Position numbers and translations under genes: made by a program. A stretch of 64,000 bases of DNA from Symsagittifera roscoffensis. Taxonomy: Eukaryota > Xenacoelomorpha > Acoela > Convolutidae. Shown one piece after another: positions 47,241 to 56,041 of the stretch. The notes below the pieces were generated by a model. The model worked only from the letters and a program-made list of their open reading frames with translations, did not search any database and was not told the origin of the DNA. The stretch is from the NCBI RefSeq assembly GCF_963678635.1, contig NC_087064.1:68934123-68998122 (forward strand), written 5' to 3'. Each line of letters starts with the position of its first letter. Within the stretch, counting starts at the first letter, position 1.

Positions 47241-47684
47241 CTTGAGAATTACCTAACCAACTTGAGAGTTACCTTACCAACTTGAGTACTTGAGAATTAT
47301 CTCTTCCGAATGTTGATGATCGTGAACTTTGTTCAAGATCTTCTATTCTATTTCCAATGGGTGTGTTTGGTCGTCAATTCGATTTAATCAAATCAATCTG
47401 AAAGTAAAATCCGATTTTTAGACTAAGGTGTTATATTCCTAACCTAAAACCCCCCATTATTGTAGTTAAAACCTTATCCCTCCATTTGTTTTACTAAAAT
47501 AATTCAATTGTAAGATTTTTAAGAGCATGCAGATTCATTTATTGTTTTAGCACCGTCACTCTTTAAATTATAATTGTCATGCCAATTACGTTAAAATCCA
47601 TCTACCTGCTCAGAGGTCCCATAGTACCCTTAATCAAGATCCCCATGTACCCCCAACTCAAGACTTCCGTTGTCCACCCGTAGC
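47241..47684 (-). other. Element B, spacer between macrodomain and helical ORF
   Basis: AT-rich, without an ORF. It includes an AACCAACTTGAGA(A/G)TTACC-type tandem motif at about 47235-47285. It resembles 45959-46560 and, weakly, the corresponding spacer of element A (55574-56041), so it may be a conserved promoter or internal ribosome entry region. Confidence 0.45.
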
Positions 47685-48260
47685 TCAGGCGATACTCAAG
47701 AAGTATTTTTTGTGTAGGTGTACCATTATCTCCGTTTCTGCGAAGACCACGTGTAGGATGGCATATAACTCCCTTGGGCTCAACTTGCCCCTGTTTGGGT
47801 CATAAACGGGCATCGAGACCTCCACTATCCCTCTTTCAACCATGAAGTCTCTCAGCCTCGTTAGTACTAACATCATGTGCTCAGGGTCTATCGTATTCCT
47901 TTCATTGACCCTCGTCATCAAAAAGCACAGGTATTTACCAGGAACTTGTGAAACTGAAGGGGGAAGCGCAGCGATTCCTCCCAACCCCGGTCTCTGCCTA
48001 AATAGAAGCTCCACTTTCTGATATTCTTTTTTGAAGTCTGCTTCCAGTCTCGTGTTGAAGGTCATGTCCGCTGTTATGCAGATCGCACTAGTCCTATCTG
48101 ACAAAATGAAGTCGCTATCTGTGATCAGGATGTTCTCTGAACATTCATTCGGTATCTCAAATTTTGTCTTGAAATTTCTTCCTATGGTAAGCTCAGCTTT
48201 CTCCTGATCCAGTTCCAACCCGTTAGTCTCTCTTACTTCCCTGAGCTTCTTTATCATCAA
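47685..48260 (-). CDS. Element B, TARG1-like macrodomain
   Basis: 191 residues. The succession of blocks matches ADP-ribose-binding macrodomains of the TARG1/OARD1 type: SDRTSAICITADMTFN (start of the fold, with a DFKKEY helix), PGKYLCFLMTR, a helix with TRLRDFM, the strand EVSMPVYDP, a helix with RELYAILHVVF, and a final strand MVHLHKKY. TARG1 removes ADP-ribose from acidic residues. Here the loop GCGLD is replaced by DPNRGK, so the catalytic Asp is not conserved and binding or altered chemistry is possible. It follows the integrase tail with one missing A (48484-48257 overlaps in another frame), so it was probably the C-terminal domain of Pol. Confidence 0.6.
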   Translation of the reverse strand: MMIKKLREVRETNGLELDQEKAELTIGRNFKTKFEIPNECSENILITDSDFILSDRTSAICITADMTFNTRLEADFKKEYQKVELLFRQRPGLGGIAALPPSVSQVPGKYLCFLMTRVNERNTIDPEHMMLVLTRLRDFMVERGIVEVSMPVYDPNRGKLSPRELYAILHVVFAETEIMVHLHKKYFLSIA

Positions 48261-48484
48261 ATTTCATCAAAGTTGGTAAGTCCTACCCCCACTCCCCGGA
48301 CAAAAATATTTATCGACGTCCCCGACGATGGTGCTGGTTTCAAGTTGTCCGGTGGTATTTCTAGTGGCCGGTCAGTGTCAGTCCAACCAAATAGTGGATT
48401 TCCTGTCTTCACATGTTTCATTGCTGATACGTCGACTTGCTGGATGTTTTGCGCTTCCTTTTCGTCAGTCTCAAGGTGGTGCAT
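48257..48484 (-). CDS. Element B, end of integrase tail
   Basis: 75-codon open piece containing GTSINIFVRGVGVGLT near 48310-48265, matched in element A by GTSMDIFVREVG (56640-56680). It links the integrase tail to the macrodomain; the frame is lost by one base in an A run near 48257. Confidence 0.5.
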   Translation of the reverse strand: MHHLETDEKEAQNIQQVDVSAMKHVKTGNPLFGWTDTDRPLEIPPDNLKPAPSSGTSINIFVRGVGVGLTNFDEI

Positions 48485-48586
48485 CCATTCCAGTATCCTC
48501 AGGTTTGTATTTTCCCTTCTTTCTATCTCGCTTTGTTCCAGGTCTACTTCTCGTTCCGGTACGGATTAGCCTTCTTGCAAGGAATG

Positions 48587-49378
48587 CTAGCTGTCTTTGA
48601 TGATCTGCCACTCTTCATCGGCTACTAGCTCGCCCACGTTCACCAACTCCTCGCCTATCTCATCGGGTTGTATCTTGTCAATCAAGAAGTCGTCACCATA
48701 CCTGTTGTACCTCATGCCTGTCCGTTTGCGATCGCCTTTTCTAATCCCTCTGGTCATCGGCAGGTCTGGTTCCGTCCACTTTGGTACCTCGTTCTGCTCT
48801 GGATTATTCCAATCTTCCTCCGCGAAAGATCCTTCGTCCGAATCCACCTCTATCTTCTCGTTATCATCCATGCTCACGTCCTCGTTGCCGTCATTCTTTT
48901 CTCTGGTGCCTTTCTCGTTCACCTCACATGCTGGTTCTACCAGTAGATACTCGAGTCCTTCCATTTTCTGTGGTACACACCAGTCTTCCGGGGATGGGAC
49001 GTGAGGTTTCAGATTTTCGTAGTGCGCCCCACGTCCTGTACTCAAGCGATTACACCGGGCCTGCTGGTGTACCTCCGTTATCAGAAACGGTCCTGTCCGT
49101 TTCTTTATTAACTTTTTAGTCCCCTTTGGAGGTATTATATTCTGGAACACCCAGACGTTTTGTCCCACAGCATACGGTTTCGCCTGAAGTATTTTTTCAT
49201 CGTACTTCTTCCGCTGTCTCATCTGTGCCTGCGCCGTGTTTCTTCTACAGAGCTCGTTCAATTCTTGTTGTCTCCTGACCACTTCCTTCACGTACGCCTG
49301 AGGCGACGTTTTTTTCCCTTCGTATTCCGGATAGAAGATTGTCAGGGGCATCGCTCTCTCCCTGCCAGTTAACATCAC
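48587..49378 (-). CDS. Element B, integrase C-terminal region and acidic tail
   Basis: 263 codons. The first 60 residues are the end of the integrase core (HMMLTG-type region, FYPEYEGK), then a helix rich in Arg/Gln. VGQNVWVFQNIIPPKGTKKL and RTGPFLITEVHQ form the integrase C-terminal beta-barrel (GPF/Y-type), and RGAHYENLKPH ends it. After that comes a strongly acidic tail (runs of Asp/Glu at residues 160-200) also found in element A. Homologous to A 57700-56637. Confidence 0.7.
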   Translation of the reverse strand: MMLTGRERAMPLTIFYPEYEGKKTSPQAYVKEVVRRQQELNELCRRNTAQAQMRQRKKYDEKILQAKPYAVGQNVWVFQNIIPPKGTKKLIKKRTGPFLITEVHQQARCNRLSTGRGAHYENLKPHVPSPEDWCVPQKMEGLEYLLVEPACEVNEKGTREKNDGNEDVSMDDNEKIEVDSDEGSFAEEDWNNPEQNEVPKWTEPDLPMTRGIRKGDRKRTGMRYNRYGDDFLIDKIQPDEIGEELVNVGELVADEEWQIIKDS

Positions 49379-49960
49379 AAAATGACTGATCCCTGTTGTT
49401 ATACGCCCCTACCACTTGCGGCAGATATTTATCCCATCTGTCATGTTTCTCGAGCAGTATACCCTGAGCATGTTCACCAGTGTTCTGTTCTGCCTCTCCA
49501 CTATTCCGTTCGTTTGAGGATGGTAGGTTGTTGAATGCGCTTGAACAATGTGGGATCTCCTCATCAGTTTTTTTGTCAGGTCCCCCACGAAGCCTTTCCC
49601 ATTGTCCGATTGGAATGTCATCGGACAAGCATATCGTGATATCCAGTGCGTTATCAAATGATCACAAGTCTCTTCCGATGAGGCCGTCTGACATGGTAAC
49701 GCTAATGCCAGTTTCTAAAGTGGTCTATGATTACCAGTATCTGATTGTATCCCGAGTCGGTCATGCAGATCTTCTGATGGTCTATCTGCACGACATCGTT
49801 AAACTCCGAGCTTTCCACAGTCCTAAGTGGGAATTTCTTTTTTCTAGGGTCTTTTACTTGCAAGCACGACAAGCATGCGTTGACCCATCTTTCGCAAGCC
49901 TTTCTCAACCCTGGCCGATCAAATTTTTGCAATATTTTTTGTTGTACCTTGTCTATCCTG
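49245..49960 (-). pseudogene. Element B, integrase zinc finger and catalytic core (frameshifted)
   Basis: Pieces 49932-49702, 49657-49409 and 49628-49245 in different frames. They hold RKACERWVNACLSC (end of the HHCC finger), VVQIDHQKICM (first catalytic Asp), TFQSDNGKGF (second Asp) and QTNGIVERQNRT (Glu). The sequence at SCLQVKDPR shows Gln where element A has a TAG stop. Upstream of about 49960, similarity to A is lost. Confidence 0.7.
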
Positions 49961-50553
49961 TAACATTCGCCAAATACTACACAGCGACGGAGCGTAGAAA
50001 AAGTACCTATTAACGACTGGCCGGCGTCAGTTACCTTGATCCTACCCGGTTTTCACCGTCTCGACCTTGCCAGTTGATTTTCTGGTCTGTTTAGGGCTAA
50101 GTAAAAAGTTACTATTTTTAGGCCATCAGTCAAACGACTTTTGATCAGCTTTCGTTTACATGCGAACACAACCAGATAGCTGAGTTCGGATCCTCAGAAT
50201 ACGTGATTGCTATTAAAAACACGTTTCGAATACCCTATTTTAATATGTTTTTGGTGACATTTCTACATTAAATCCATTGGAGTTAGATTGACCCTTTCCT
50301 CTTTCCAGCTACTCATACTCTAAAATATCAAATAATACCGGTGTTAATTCAAAGTTATATGGCATCAGAGAGCTAAAAAGTTAGTTTACTGCAGTCCGTC
50401 AACATATGACAGTCTCTGGGGAGCCAAACCTCCGCTCCCGTAATCTTCTCGAGACAACGTTGTTATCTCTCCCAATTTGTGGCACGGGAGGGTTCCGCGG
50501 AACATTCCTTCCCCACTGAAGCCTCCTTTCTCCCTGTTTCTCTCTGCTATCGG

Positions 50554-50582
50554 TCTTATCGTGTGTGATTGCCACGATAAGA
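50554..50582. repeat. Perfect 10-bp stem hairpin
   Basis: TCTTATCGTG at 50554-50563 and CACGATAAGA at 50573-50582 are exact inverse complements around a 9-nt loop. A further ATCGTG lies at 50602. Possible regulatory hairpin in an LTR. Confidence 0.6.
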
Positions 50583-51381
50583 GGCTTCGTTTTTCTCGTT
50601 TTATCGTGCGACTGTTTTTCACTATATTTGTCGTTGCTCTGTTTTTTCGTTCCTTTTCGTCAAAATGGCCGTCTTTTTGTATTTCTGAGAAATACTTGCC
50701 CGTCTATCGAAATTTTAAAAATTTAAACTTCCGGAATATTTCGAACCTCCTTCGCAGCACTTTTTTGTTACTAAGGCCTTTAGTTGTCTTTGTTTTTGTC
50801 CCGCCGGAAGGTTGCGCTGTGCCAATCTGGCAGAATGGCACATACTCCCCGGACAAGTCCCCATCAATGTCCCTATTGATCGCATAACACCGGGTTATCG
50901 TCAAGTAGTGTTCCAGTTCTCTATAATCAATCTTACAAATCGCATAAGAAAATGAAATTTATCTACTCTACCTCAACTCACTACGTGTCACAAACGGCAT
51001 CGTACTACATCTCACTGCCTTCCAACATTTTCACAAAATTTGCACCGTGAGGAGTGTCCTAGATAAAATTTCTTTTCTGACTACTTACGTCACTTGCCAT
51101 AAAACTTCTTTTCGCTCTTGCTGATTAAAAAGTTGGGACATGGCACGGCCACGCACCCGTTAAAATTAACTTAACTTCACTCACCAAGTGTAATCAGTTA
51201 TTTATGCGGTCCTATTTGATATTAAAACTAAGAAACTCTGTGGCTAGGAAGGTTAATGAGTTACTCGCCCTTTCCGAGCAAGTTTACCCAAACTTACCAG
51301 GTCGCCACGCAGTGAACACGTGTCTTACACAGGTTAAAAACATCAGTCGTGTTTAAATAGGTAAATATACTCACCTATGTG

Positions 51382-51382
<1 letters not shown>

Positions 51383-51440
<58 letters not shown>
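51383..51440. repeat. (AT)n microsatellite
   Basis: About 58 bp of uninterrupted AT dinucleotide repeat, at the left boundary of the coding part of element A. Confidence 0.95.
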
Positions 51441-51445
<5 letters not shown>

Positions 51446-51753
51446 TCGTAACTAAAGTCAACAATTTTAACAATTTTAACAATTGCAACAATTTTCAAAA
51501 ATTGGTCTGACCAAACTAGATCAAAACAAAAAATTTAAAAAGTTCAATAATCAAACTTGGTTGATTAGTTCAAGTTTTAACACACAAAGACAATCAAGTT
51601 TTTTCTCCTTCTCTTCCTTTCTTGTTCACGTCTTCACTTATCCTCTTCGTTCCATCATCTTCATTCCATCTCTTCTCCATCCTGATCTTCAGCTTCACTG
51701 TCTTCTAGGACTTTTTCCAACATGTCCATGGAGTTGCGGGCCGTGCCCCAACT

Positions 51754-52212
51754 CTAATGTTCCAACAGCCTCGGTTTGCAACAAGGTAGCAAGTCCACAT
51801 TCAGCTTTTGCTCCCGGTTCCTGCAAAAGCTGTTGTGAAGACACAGGCTCACATTTCGTTCTAGGTCAGCTCTTAAGACCTCTTTCTTCTCATCTTCAGT
51901 TACACAAGGTGCTCCAGCTACTCGCTTCGCTGCCGTGGTGACCGCGTTTCTATGCGTCAGGAATGCTCTCTTATAGGCTCCCGATCCTATATCTAGCTGG
52001 AAGGATTGATAGGTTTCCGTGTTCCTCGACATGTGACGCTTCTCGCGTTCATACATCCATGACGTCATCACTGCACGGAACCAAGGCATCAACCTTTGCC
52101 TTGACCATATTCTTTCAATGGCTTTGGGTATTCTCAGAACCTTGCAGGTGGTTCTGAAAAGATCCAATTTGCGGCTCATCTTTACGTTGCTCAGCTGCTC
52201 AGGAGTCGGCAC
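51754..52212 (-). CDS. Element A, last ORF, unknown function
   Basis: 152 codons, open to the left of the assembly gap, so its true start may lie in the gap. The protein is basic and helical (many Arg/Lys, several Trp), ending with Cys-rich text (Cys residues near the C-terminus at about 51780-51850). I recognise no domain. It follows the SGNH-like region and may be the C-terminal part of that polyprotein. Confidence 0.45.
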   Translation of the reverse strand: MPTPEQLSNVKMSRKLDLFRTTCKVLRIPKAIERIWSRQRLMPWFRAVMTSWMYEREKRHMSRNTETYQSFQLDIGSGAYKRAFLTHRNAVTTAAKRVAGAPCVTEDEKKEVLRADLERNVSLCLHNSFCRNREQKLNVDLLPCCKPRLLEH

Positions 52213-52229
52213 GGCCGTCTCCTGTTCAC

Positions 52230-52429
52230 NNNNNNNNNNNNNNNNNNNNNNNNNNNNNNNNNNNNNNNNNNNNNNNNNNNNNNNNNNNNNNNNNNNNNNN
52301 NNNNNNNNNNNNNNNNNNNNNNNNNNNNNNNNNNNNNNNNNNNNNNNNNNNNNNNNNNNNNNNNNNNNNNNNNNNNNNNNNNNNNNNNNNNNNNNNNNNN
52401 NNNNNNNNNNNNNNNNNNNNNNNNNNNNN
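52230..52429. other. Assembly gap (200 N)
   Basis: Exactly 200 N; the size is probably a placeholder. It interrupts the second SGNH-like region of element A, so the ORFs on both sides are truncated artificially. Confidence 0.99.
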
Positions 52430-52664
52430 CCAACCGAGTTGTGCTACAATCTTTGAGTCCCTGTATGGCATTGGAAATGTCAACCCAAACGGCAGGAAGC
52501 TCAGATCGGGATGGGTAATAATTGTTGGGGTCTACCATTCTGTTCGGGGCAGGAATTATCACGTTGAACCGTCCCTCTGCCATCGTTGTGACCATCGTGT
52601 ACACAAACTGAATGTGTTCTGGCAATGCAGCGTACCCTGGTGACAACACAAAGACCACATTCAC
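52430..52664 (-). CDS. Element A, end of the second SGNH-like region (cut by assembly gap)
   Basis: About 78 codons before the gap. Homologous to element B 45373-44873: VFVLSPGYAALP corresponds to MFTSSPGYASMP, then an AEG segment, PAPNR, and SELPAVWVDIS. The strand-helix pattern continues the SGNH-like fold of the preceding ORF, from which it is separated by a frameshift or short gap near 52670. Confidence 0.55.
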
Positions 52665-52676
52665 TACATTTTGGGT

Positions 52677-53969
52677 TTAACGTTGTTTTGCTGCTGTTTC
52701 TACCTCAGCCATCGCCGAGAGCAATGTCATTATCGCCTCTCCTATGACCTCATTGCTCGGGATCGACCCATCCGTCAGACGGGACAACAAACCCCAGCTT
52801 TGCATATGATCATTCCAGCCTGCAACCACTATCACCTGCGGCTCCATGCTGACCACCCTTCGCACACTTGTCATCATGCCTGTTGACTGTCCCCTGTCCA
52901 ATTTAGGCGCCGTCAAGAAAATCACGTCGGGCCAAAAGAGAGAACGGGGCGTGTAGAGATAGTCCGAACTCGCCACTATCAGGTACTTGGCAGCTTTCAT
53001 ATCCAAGGGTTCATAGGCGGCAAACAGGCCGTCTCCGACTGGGGCCTTCAGTTCCCCGTATCTCCTGTCATCCCCATCCACCGTGGTCGCTCGGGGGTAG
53101 TCTCTTGAATATTCGCCAGGCGTCTGACCGAGTGGTTTAGCAAACTGCCTGTACATCTTGTGATGTTTGTTGTTAGGCTTGCTATCTGTCTGAAACTTGC
53201 CCTTACGAGCAGCTGGCGTCAGTTCCCTGGCTCTCCGGCGGACGTCCGTAAGAGACCGGGTATTCAGAGGTCCAAAGGTATTATCCTGAGGCAATCCATT
53301 CAGGTCTGCGTGCTGGAGCGTAGTCGTGGAGCTGAACTGCCCCTGCTCTGCTAGCAGCCAATCCACGCCTGGTATTCGATATAGTCGCGACACTGTGGGT
53401 CCTTCTCCGCCGATCATTCTCATTGCGTCCTGCCGACGCGTCAAGGTATTCATGTTCAACTTCGTTGACATGTCCGTCTTGTACTGTCCCCAATGACTAG
53501 GGTCTGGACGGTTCCAAAGCAGCACGCTGCTTGGTTCAACTCCCTCCACCGGCACGGCGCTTGTCGACGGTCCTGCTGCTGAAGCAGGGTTTGCCGTAGC
53601 GGGCGGGTCATTCCTCCTAGACACGGTCTGGGAGTTATTCCTGTTCTGATCAACCGATCTCCCAAGTCGGCTTTCCAGCGGTTGTGTTCTGGGAGGAGGA
53701 GCAGTCCCTAGCCTCTCTCTTACGTTTGAGCTCGGAGCGATGGGTGCAGCTGTAGCCGTTTCCGTTGCCAGGGGCCCTAGGCGGTTGACAAGGGATTCGG
53801 GCACGCTTCCCCTTATTCTACCTCCTCCGGTCGAACTGGTCCAAGCCAGAGAACTGGCCGCCCTCGACTCCTGCTCCACTTCACTCAACTGCGTCTGAAA
53901 TACGTCATTGATCCAGTGTCTCCCTTGTTGAGTGTTGAAATGTATCCCAACATGTGATGTGATCAACAT
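52677..53969 (-). CDS. Element A, end of SGNH domain 1, linker, and SGNH-like domain 2
   Basis: 430 codons. The start matches the last SGNH block (GIHFN plus QQGRHWINDVF): the His of the DxxH motif is present, but the Asp position is Val. There follows a disordered Ser/Pro/Arg/Ala-rich linker (residues 30-150), a middle region of unknown fold, then a second SGNH-like core: LIVASSDY near 52980 in place of a GDS block, LFWPDVIFLTAP, and VVAGWNDHM near 52820, equivalent to GxND. Element B has the same domain at 45740-44873. The substrate is unknown; esterase activity is only suggested for domain 1. Confidence 0.55.
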   Translation of the reverse strand: MLITSHVGIHFNTQQGRHWINDVFQTQLSEVEQESRAASSLAWTSSTGGGRIRGSVPESLVNRLGPLATETATAAPIAPSSNVRERLGTAPPPRTQPLESRLGRSVDQNRNNSQTVSRRNDPPATANPASAAGPSTSAVPVEGVEPSSVLLWNRPDPSHWGQYKTDMSTKLNMNTLTRRQDAMRMIGGEGPTVSRLYRIPGVDWLLAEQGQFSSTTTLQHADLNGLPQDNTFGPLNTRSLTDVRRRARELTPAARKGKFQTDSKPNNKHHKMYRQFAKPLGQTPGEYSRDYPRATTVDGDDRRYGELKAPVGDGLFAAYEPLDMKAAKYLIVASSDYLYTPRSLFWPDVIFLTAPKLDRGQSTGMMTSVRRVVSMEPQVIVVAGWNDHMQSWGLLSRLTDGSIPSNEVIGEAIMTLLSAMAEVETAAKQR

Positions 53970-54099
53970 GTTGCGATGTGATCAATCATGCGCAACATGT
54001 TCTCGAGATCCAGAAGTCGCAGCTCGCCAGGGTTGCTCCTCACCAAACTGCGTGTCATTTCGTTCCACCGGGTCACGTTGCCATTCATAAAATCTGCCA

Positions 54100-55383
54100 C
54101 TATGGTGCCCACCATCGGGTTCTGTGGTATCGTGCACAGCACCCCAAGCCTGGGCTATACTTCTCCTTTAGTTCGTTCAGGAGGCAGACCAATAGAGGCT
54201 CCCACTTGCTCTCCGGAGCCACTGGGGCTCTCGAGACGTCGTTGGTTCCCAGCATTATCACCAGCGTGTCCAGGTAATCTTCGCTGTGGAACTCCATCAT
54301 CTTGATAACCTGAGCCACTGAGGCTCCTCCGAAGGACAGAGCGGTAGTCTGACCATAGACAAAGATCTCATTCAGATCCCTCACTAAACTGTCTCCTATG
54401 ATAAAGTGGCGATTCCCTGGGGGAACTACCTGGTCGCTCGTAGCGGGGTTCCAGCTCATGAAATTCAAGCAGGCTCGAGGATGCTCCGCGGCCACTTGCG
54501 TAAACTGGTGACGTGCCATCAAATTCTTTCTAATGTCTACCACGCGAGACTTTTGAAAGGTTCCGCCATGCGCAGTCCTCGAGGACGCTACCGTGCGGGG
54601 TGCTCGCTTCGAACTATTGGACGAATGATCACGACGTTGGGAAGTGACGATCCTACCCAATGTCCGCCCAGTGGTTCTGTTAATCTCATCCATTGTTGCT
54701 CTGGCCACTTGGTTGAATGATTCTTGGAACTGGGGAGCGAGATAGGTGTCAGAAGGGTCTGGTATCGTGTTCCTCTGACTGGGAGCAGACTGTTGTGTCT
54801 GCTGAAGGGCCTCGGGCCCTCTCGGTGTACACAGCTCCTGTACTCTTGTCTTGGGGCGTGTGTCCCTGGATTCCTCCGAGGACTTCATCGTCGCCAGAAC
54901 CTCCTGTGACACTTGGCTCACCTTTGCCATATACAGCTCCTTCAGGTGCTTTATTTCATCCTCCTTGTAGGCCACCTGCAGATCCTCGTACTTCTTTTTC
55001 CATTCGTCTCTTTCTCGAGCTATCGCCCTATACTCCTGGAGTTTGGCACACAGCTCGCTCTGATCTCTCTCTTTCTTTTCCAACGTCTCAATCGTCTCCG
55101 ACGTCTGGATCTCTATTTCGCTCACCCTCACTCTCTTCGGAGGAGGAGCAGCTGTTCGAGAGTCGACTGAATGTGACGGGCCTGGCCCATCACGTTGTCT
55201 TTTCGTTCCGATGAGCGGCTGCGCAGGTTGGATCGGCAAGGGCATCACACCTAGCCGGTGGTCCCTCTGTTCACCCAGTCCTGGCTCACGAGCCAGGTCG
55301 TGGCCAGGCATTTCTCCACGCCGCCATCTCATCAGTCGGTTTCGACCTCTCTCGGCGGTCCCGGACTCACCGAAGGCCAACAA
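54100..55383 (-). CDS. Element A, coiled-coil and SGNH/GDSL hydrolase-like protein
   Basis: 427 codons; the true start is probably in the preceding helical ORF (frameshift near 55383). Residues 1-90 are Arg/Gly/Pro-rich. Residues about 95-170 form a Glu/Lys/Leu coiled coil. After a linker, the SGNH core begins: IIGDSLVRDL (GDS block, 54388-54396, nucleophile Ser), SFGGASV (Gly block) and MLGTNDVSR (GxND block near 54238). The frame then shifts by one base in a C run near 54158, and the domain ends in the next ORF. SGNH proteins are serine esterases or acetylhydrolases. CR1-like LINE ORF1 proteins carry a related esterase; an LTR-type element with one is unusual. Confidence 0.65.
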   Translation of the reverse strand: MLAFGESGTAERGRNRLMRWRRGEMPGHDLAREPGLGEQRDHRLGVMPLPIQPAQPLIGTKRQRDGPGPSHSVDSRTAAPPPKRVRVSEIEIQTSETIETLEKKERDQSELCAKLQEYRAIARERDEWKKKYEDLQVAYKEDEIKHLKELYMAKVSQVSQEVLATMKSSEESRDTRPKTRVQELCTPRGPEALQQTQQSAPSQRNTIPDPSDTYLAPQFQESFNQVARATMDEINRTTGRTLGRIVTSQRRDHSSNSSKRAPRTVASSRTAHGGTFQKSRVVDIRKNLMARHQFTQVAAEHPRACLNFMSWNPATSDQVVPPGNRHFIIGDSLVRDLNEIFVYGQTTALSFGGASVAQVIKMMEFHSEDYLDTLVIMLGTNDVSRAPVAPESKWEPLLVCLLNELKEKYSPGLGCCARYHRTRWWAP

Positions 55384-55573
55384 TCAACACCACTTCTGTA
55401 GGGTGATCCCCTCGACCCTCTCGTCCTAACGCATTGAGGAGCGCGACCACAAACATCGCCAGCCCCAGGTCTTCTCGTGTAAAGTCGCAATCAATCAGCC
55501 GCTGATAGATCTCGTCTAGAGTCGCTCCTAGACTCGCTGAGAGGAATTCCATTAGTTCATTCGTGTCACCCAT
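55367..55573 (-). CDS. Element A, small helical ORF
   Basis: 68 codons from an ATG. LDEIYQRLIDCDFTREDL and TEVVLIVG match the two copies in element B (LDELY-RLRDLD and EAVLMVG). It overlaps the following ORF, and the B copy at 47240 continues in frame, so it is probably the N-terminus of the coiled-coil/SGNH polyprotein. The short helical module may be an oligomerisation or capsid-like domain (inference). Confidence 0.55.
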   Translation of the reverse strand: MGDTNELMEFLSASLGATLDEIYQRLIDCDFTREDLGLAMFVVALLNALGREGRGDHPTEVVLIVGLR

Positions 55574-56041
55574 TTCTTATCGTGTTGATTCTTGTTGTCG
55601 TGTAGTTTCTTCCGGCTCGTTTGATTCAATGAATTCAATAAACATTTTCTGATCAATCAAGATCTAAAAAACAAGTCGCGACTTACAATCATCATTTTTG
55701 GATGAAACATTGTTCAAATCTTTAAAACTCTTCATTGAAATTCTTTTCTCAATTCTGATTTAAAAATTTAGCACCAAGGTGGATCGTCCACCTGCATCTT
55801 TGCCAAGGTAGCACAAATGAGCGCTGTCACCTTGACTACCTGGAGTATTCTAGGTCTTTGATGACACAAAACATAAAACATATCATAACAAAAACATAAA
55901 ATATAAACATCACACAATTACACTATCACATACGAACATAATCCCTAATGGCTAATACATGCACTTAATCCTAATCTAAAACTTGACCCTAATTCCTATC
56001 AAGTGAATTAAATAAAAACCACTTATCGTCGAATGCAATTC
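55574..56041 (-). other. Element A, non-coding spacer between Pol and the SGNH gene
   Basis: No ORF; AT-rich compared with the neighbouring coding parts. A GGTGGATCGTCCACC palindrome lies at about 55780-55794. It probably carries the signals that express the second coding block (promoter, splice acceptor or IRES). Confidence 0.4.

Larger units (their letters stand above)
42930..50040 (-). mobile_element. Ty3/gypsy-like element B, 5'-truncated, with macrodomain and SGNH cargo
   Basis: Reading leftwards: integrase zinc finger and core (49932-49245), integrase tail (49378-48257), macrodomain (48260-47685), small helical ORF twice (47240 and 45958), an SGNH-like region (45740-44873) and a C-terminal ORF block (44814-42930). 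All are diverged homologues of element A in the same order. gag, PR and RT are absent; homology to A stops near 49960-50040, in the integrase zinc finger. Many frameshifts. Confidence 0.75.
50041..51482. other. Interval between elements A and B, possible LTR of A
   Basis: No supported gene. It holds a perfect 10-bp hairpin (50554-50582) and an AT dinucleotide run (51383-51440). GC rises between 50390 and 50600. If element A ends here, its 3' LTR would lie in 50400-51400, but the matching 5' LTR is outside the window. Confidence 0.35.

Noticed and set aside
43512-49372. Many + strand ORFs across elements A and B
   Set aside because: They are antisense shadows of the - strand integrase, macrodomain and SGNH frames and have no conserved motifs.
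50360-50370. TGGCATCAGAG, similar to an initiator-Met primer-binding site
   Set aside because: One mismatch in 11, on the + strand, while the adjacent elements are on the - strand, and no LTR end next to it.
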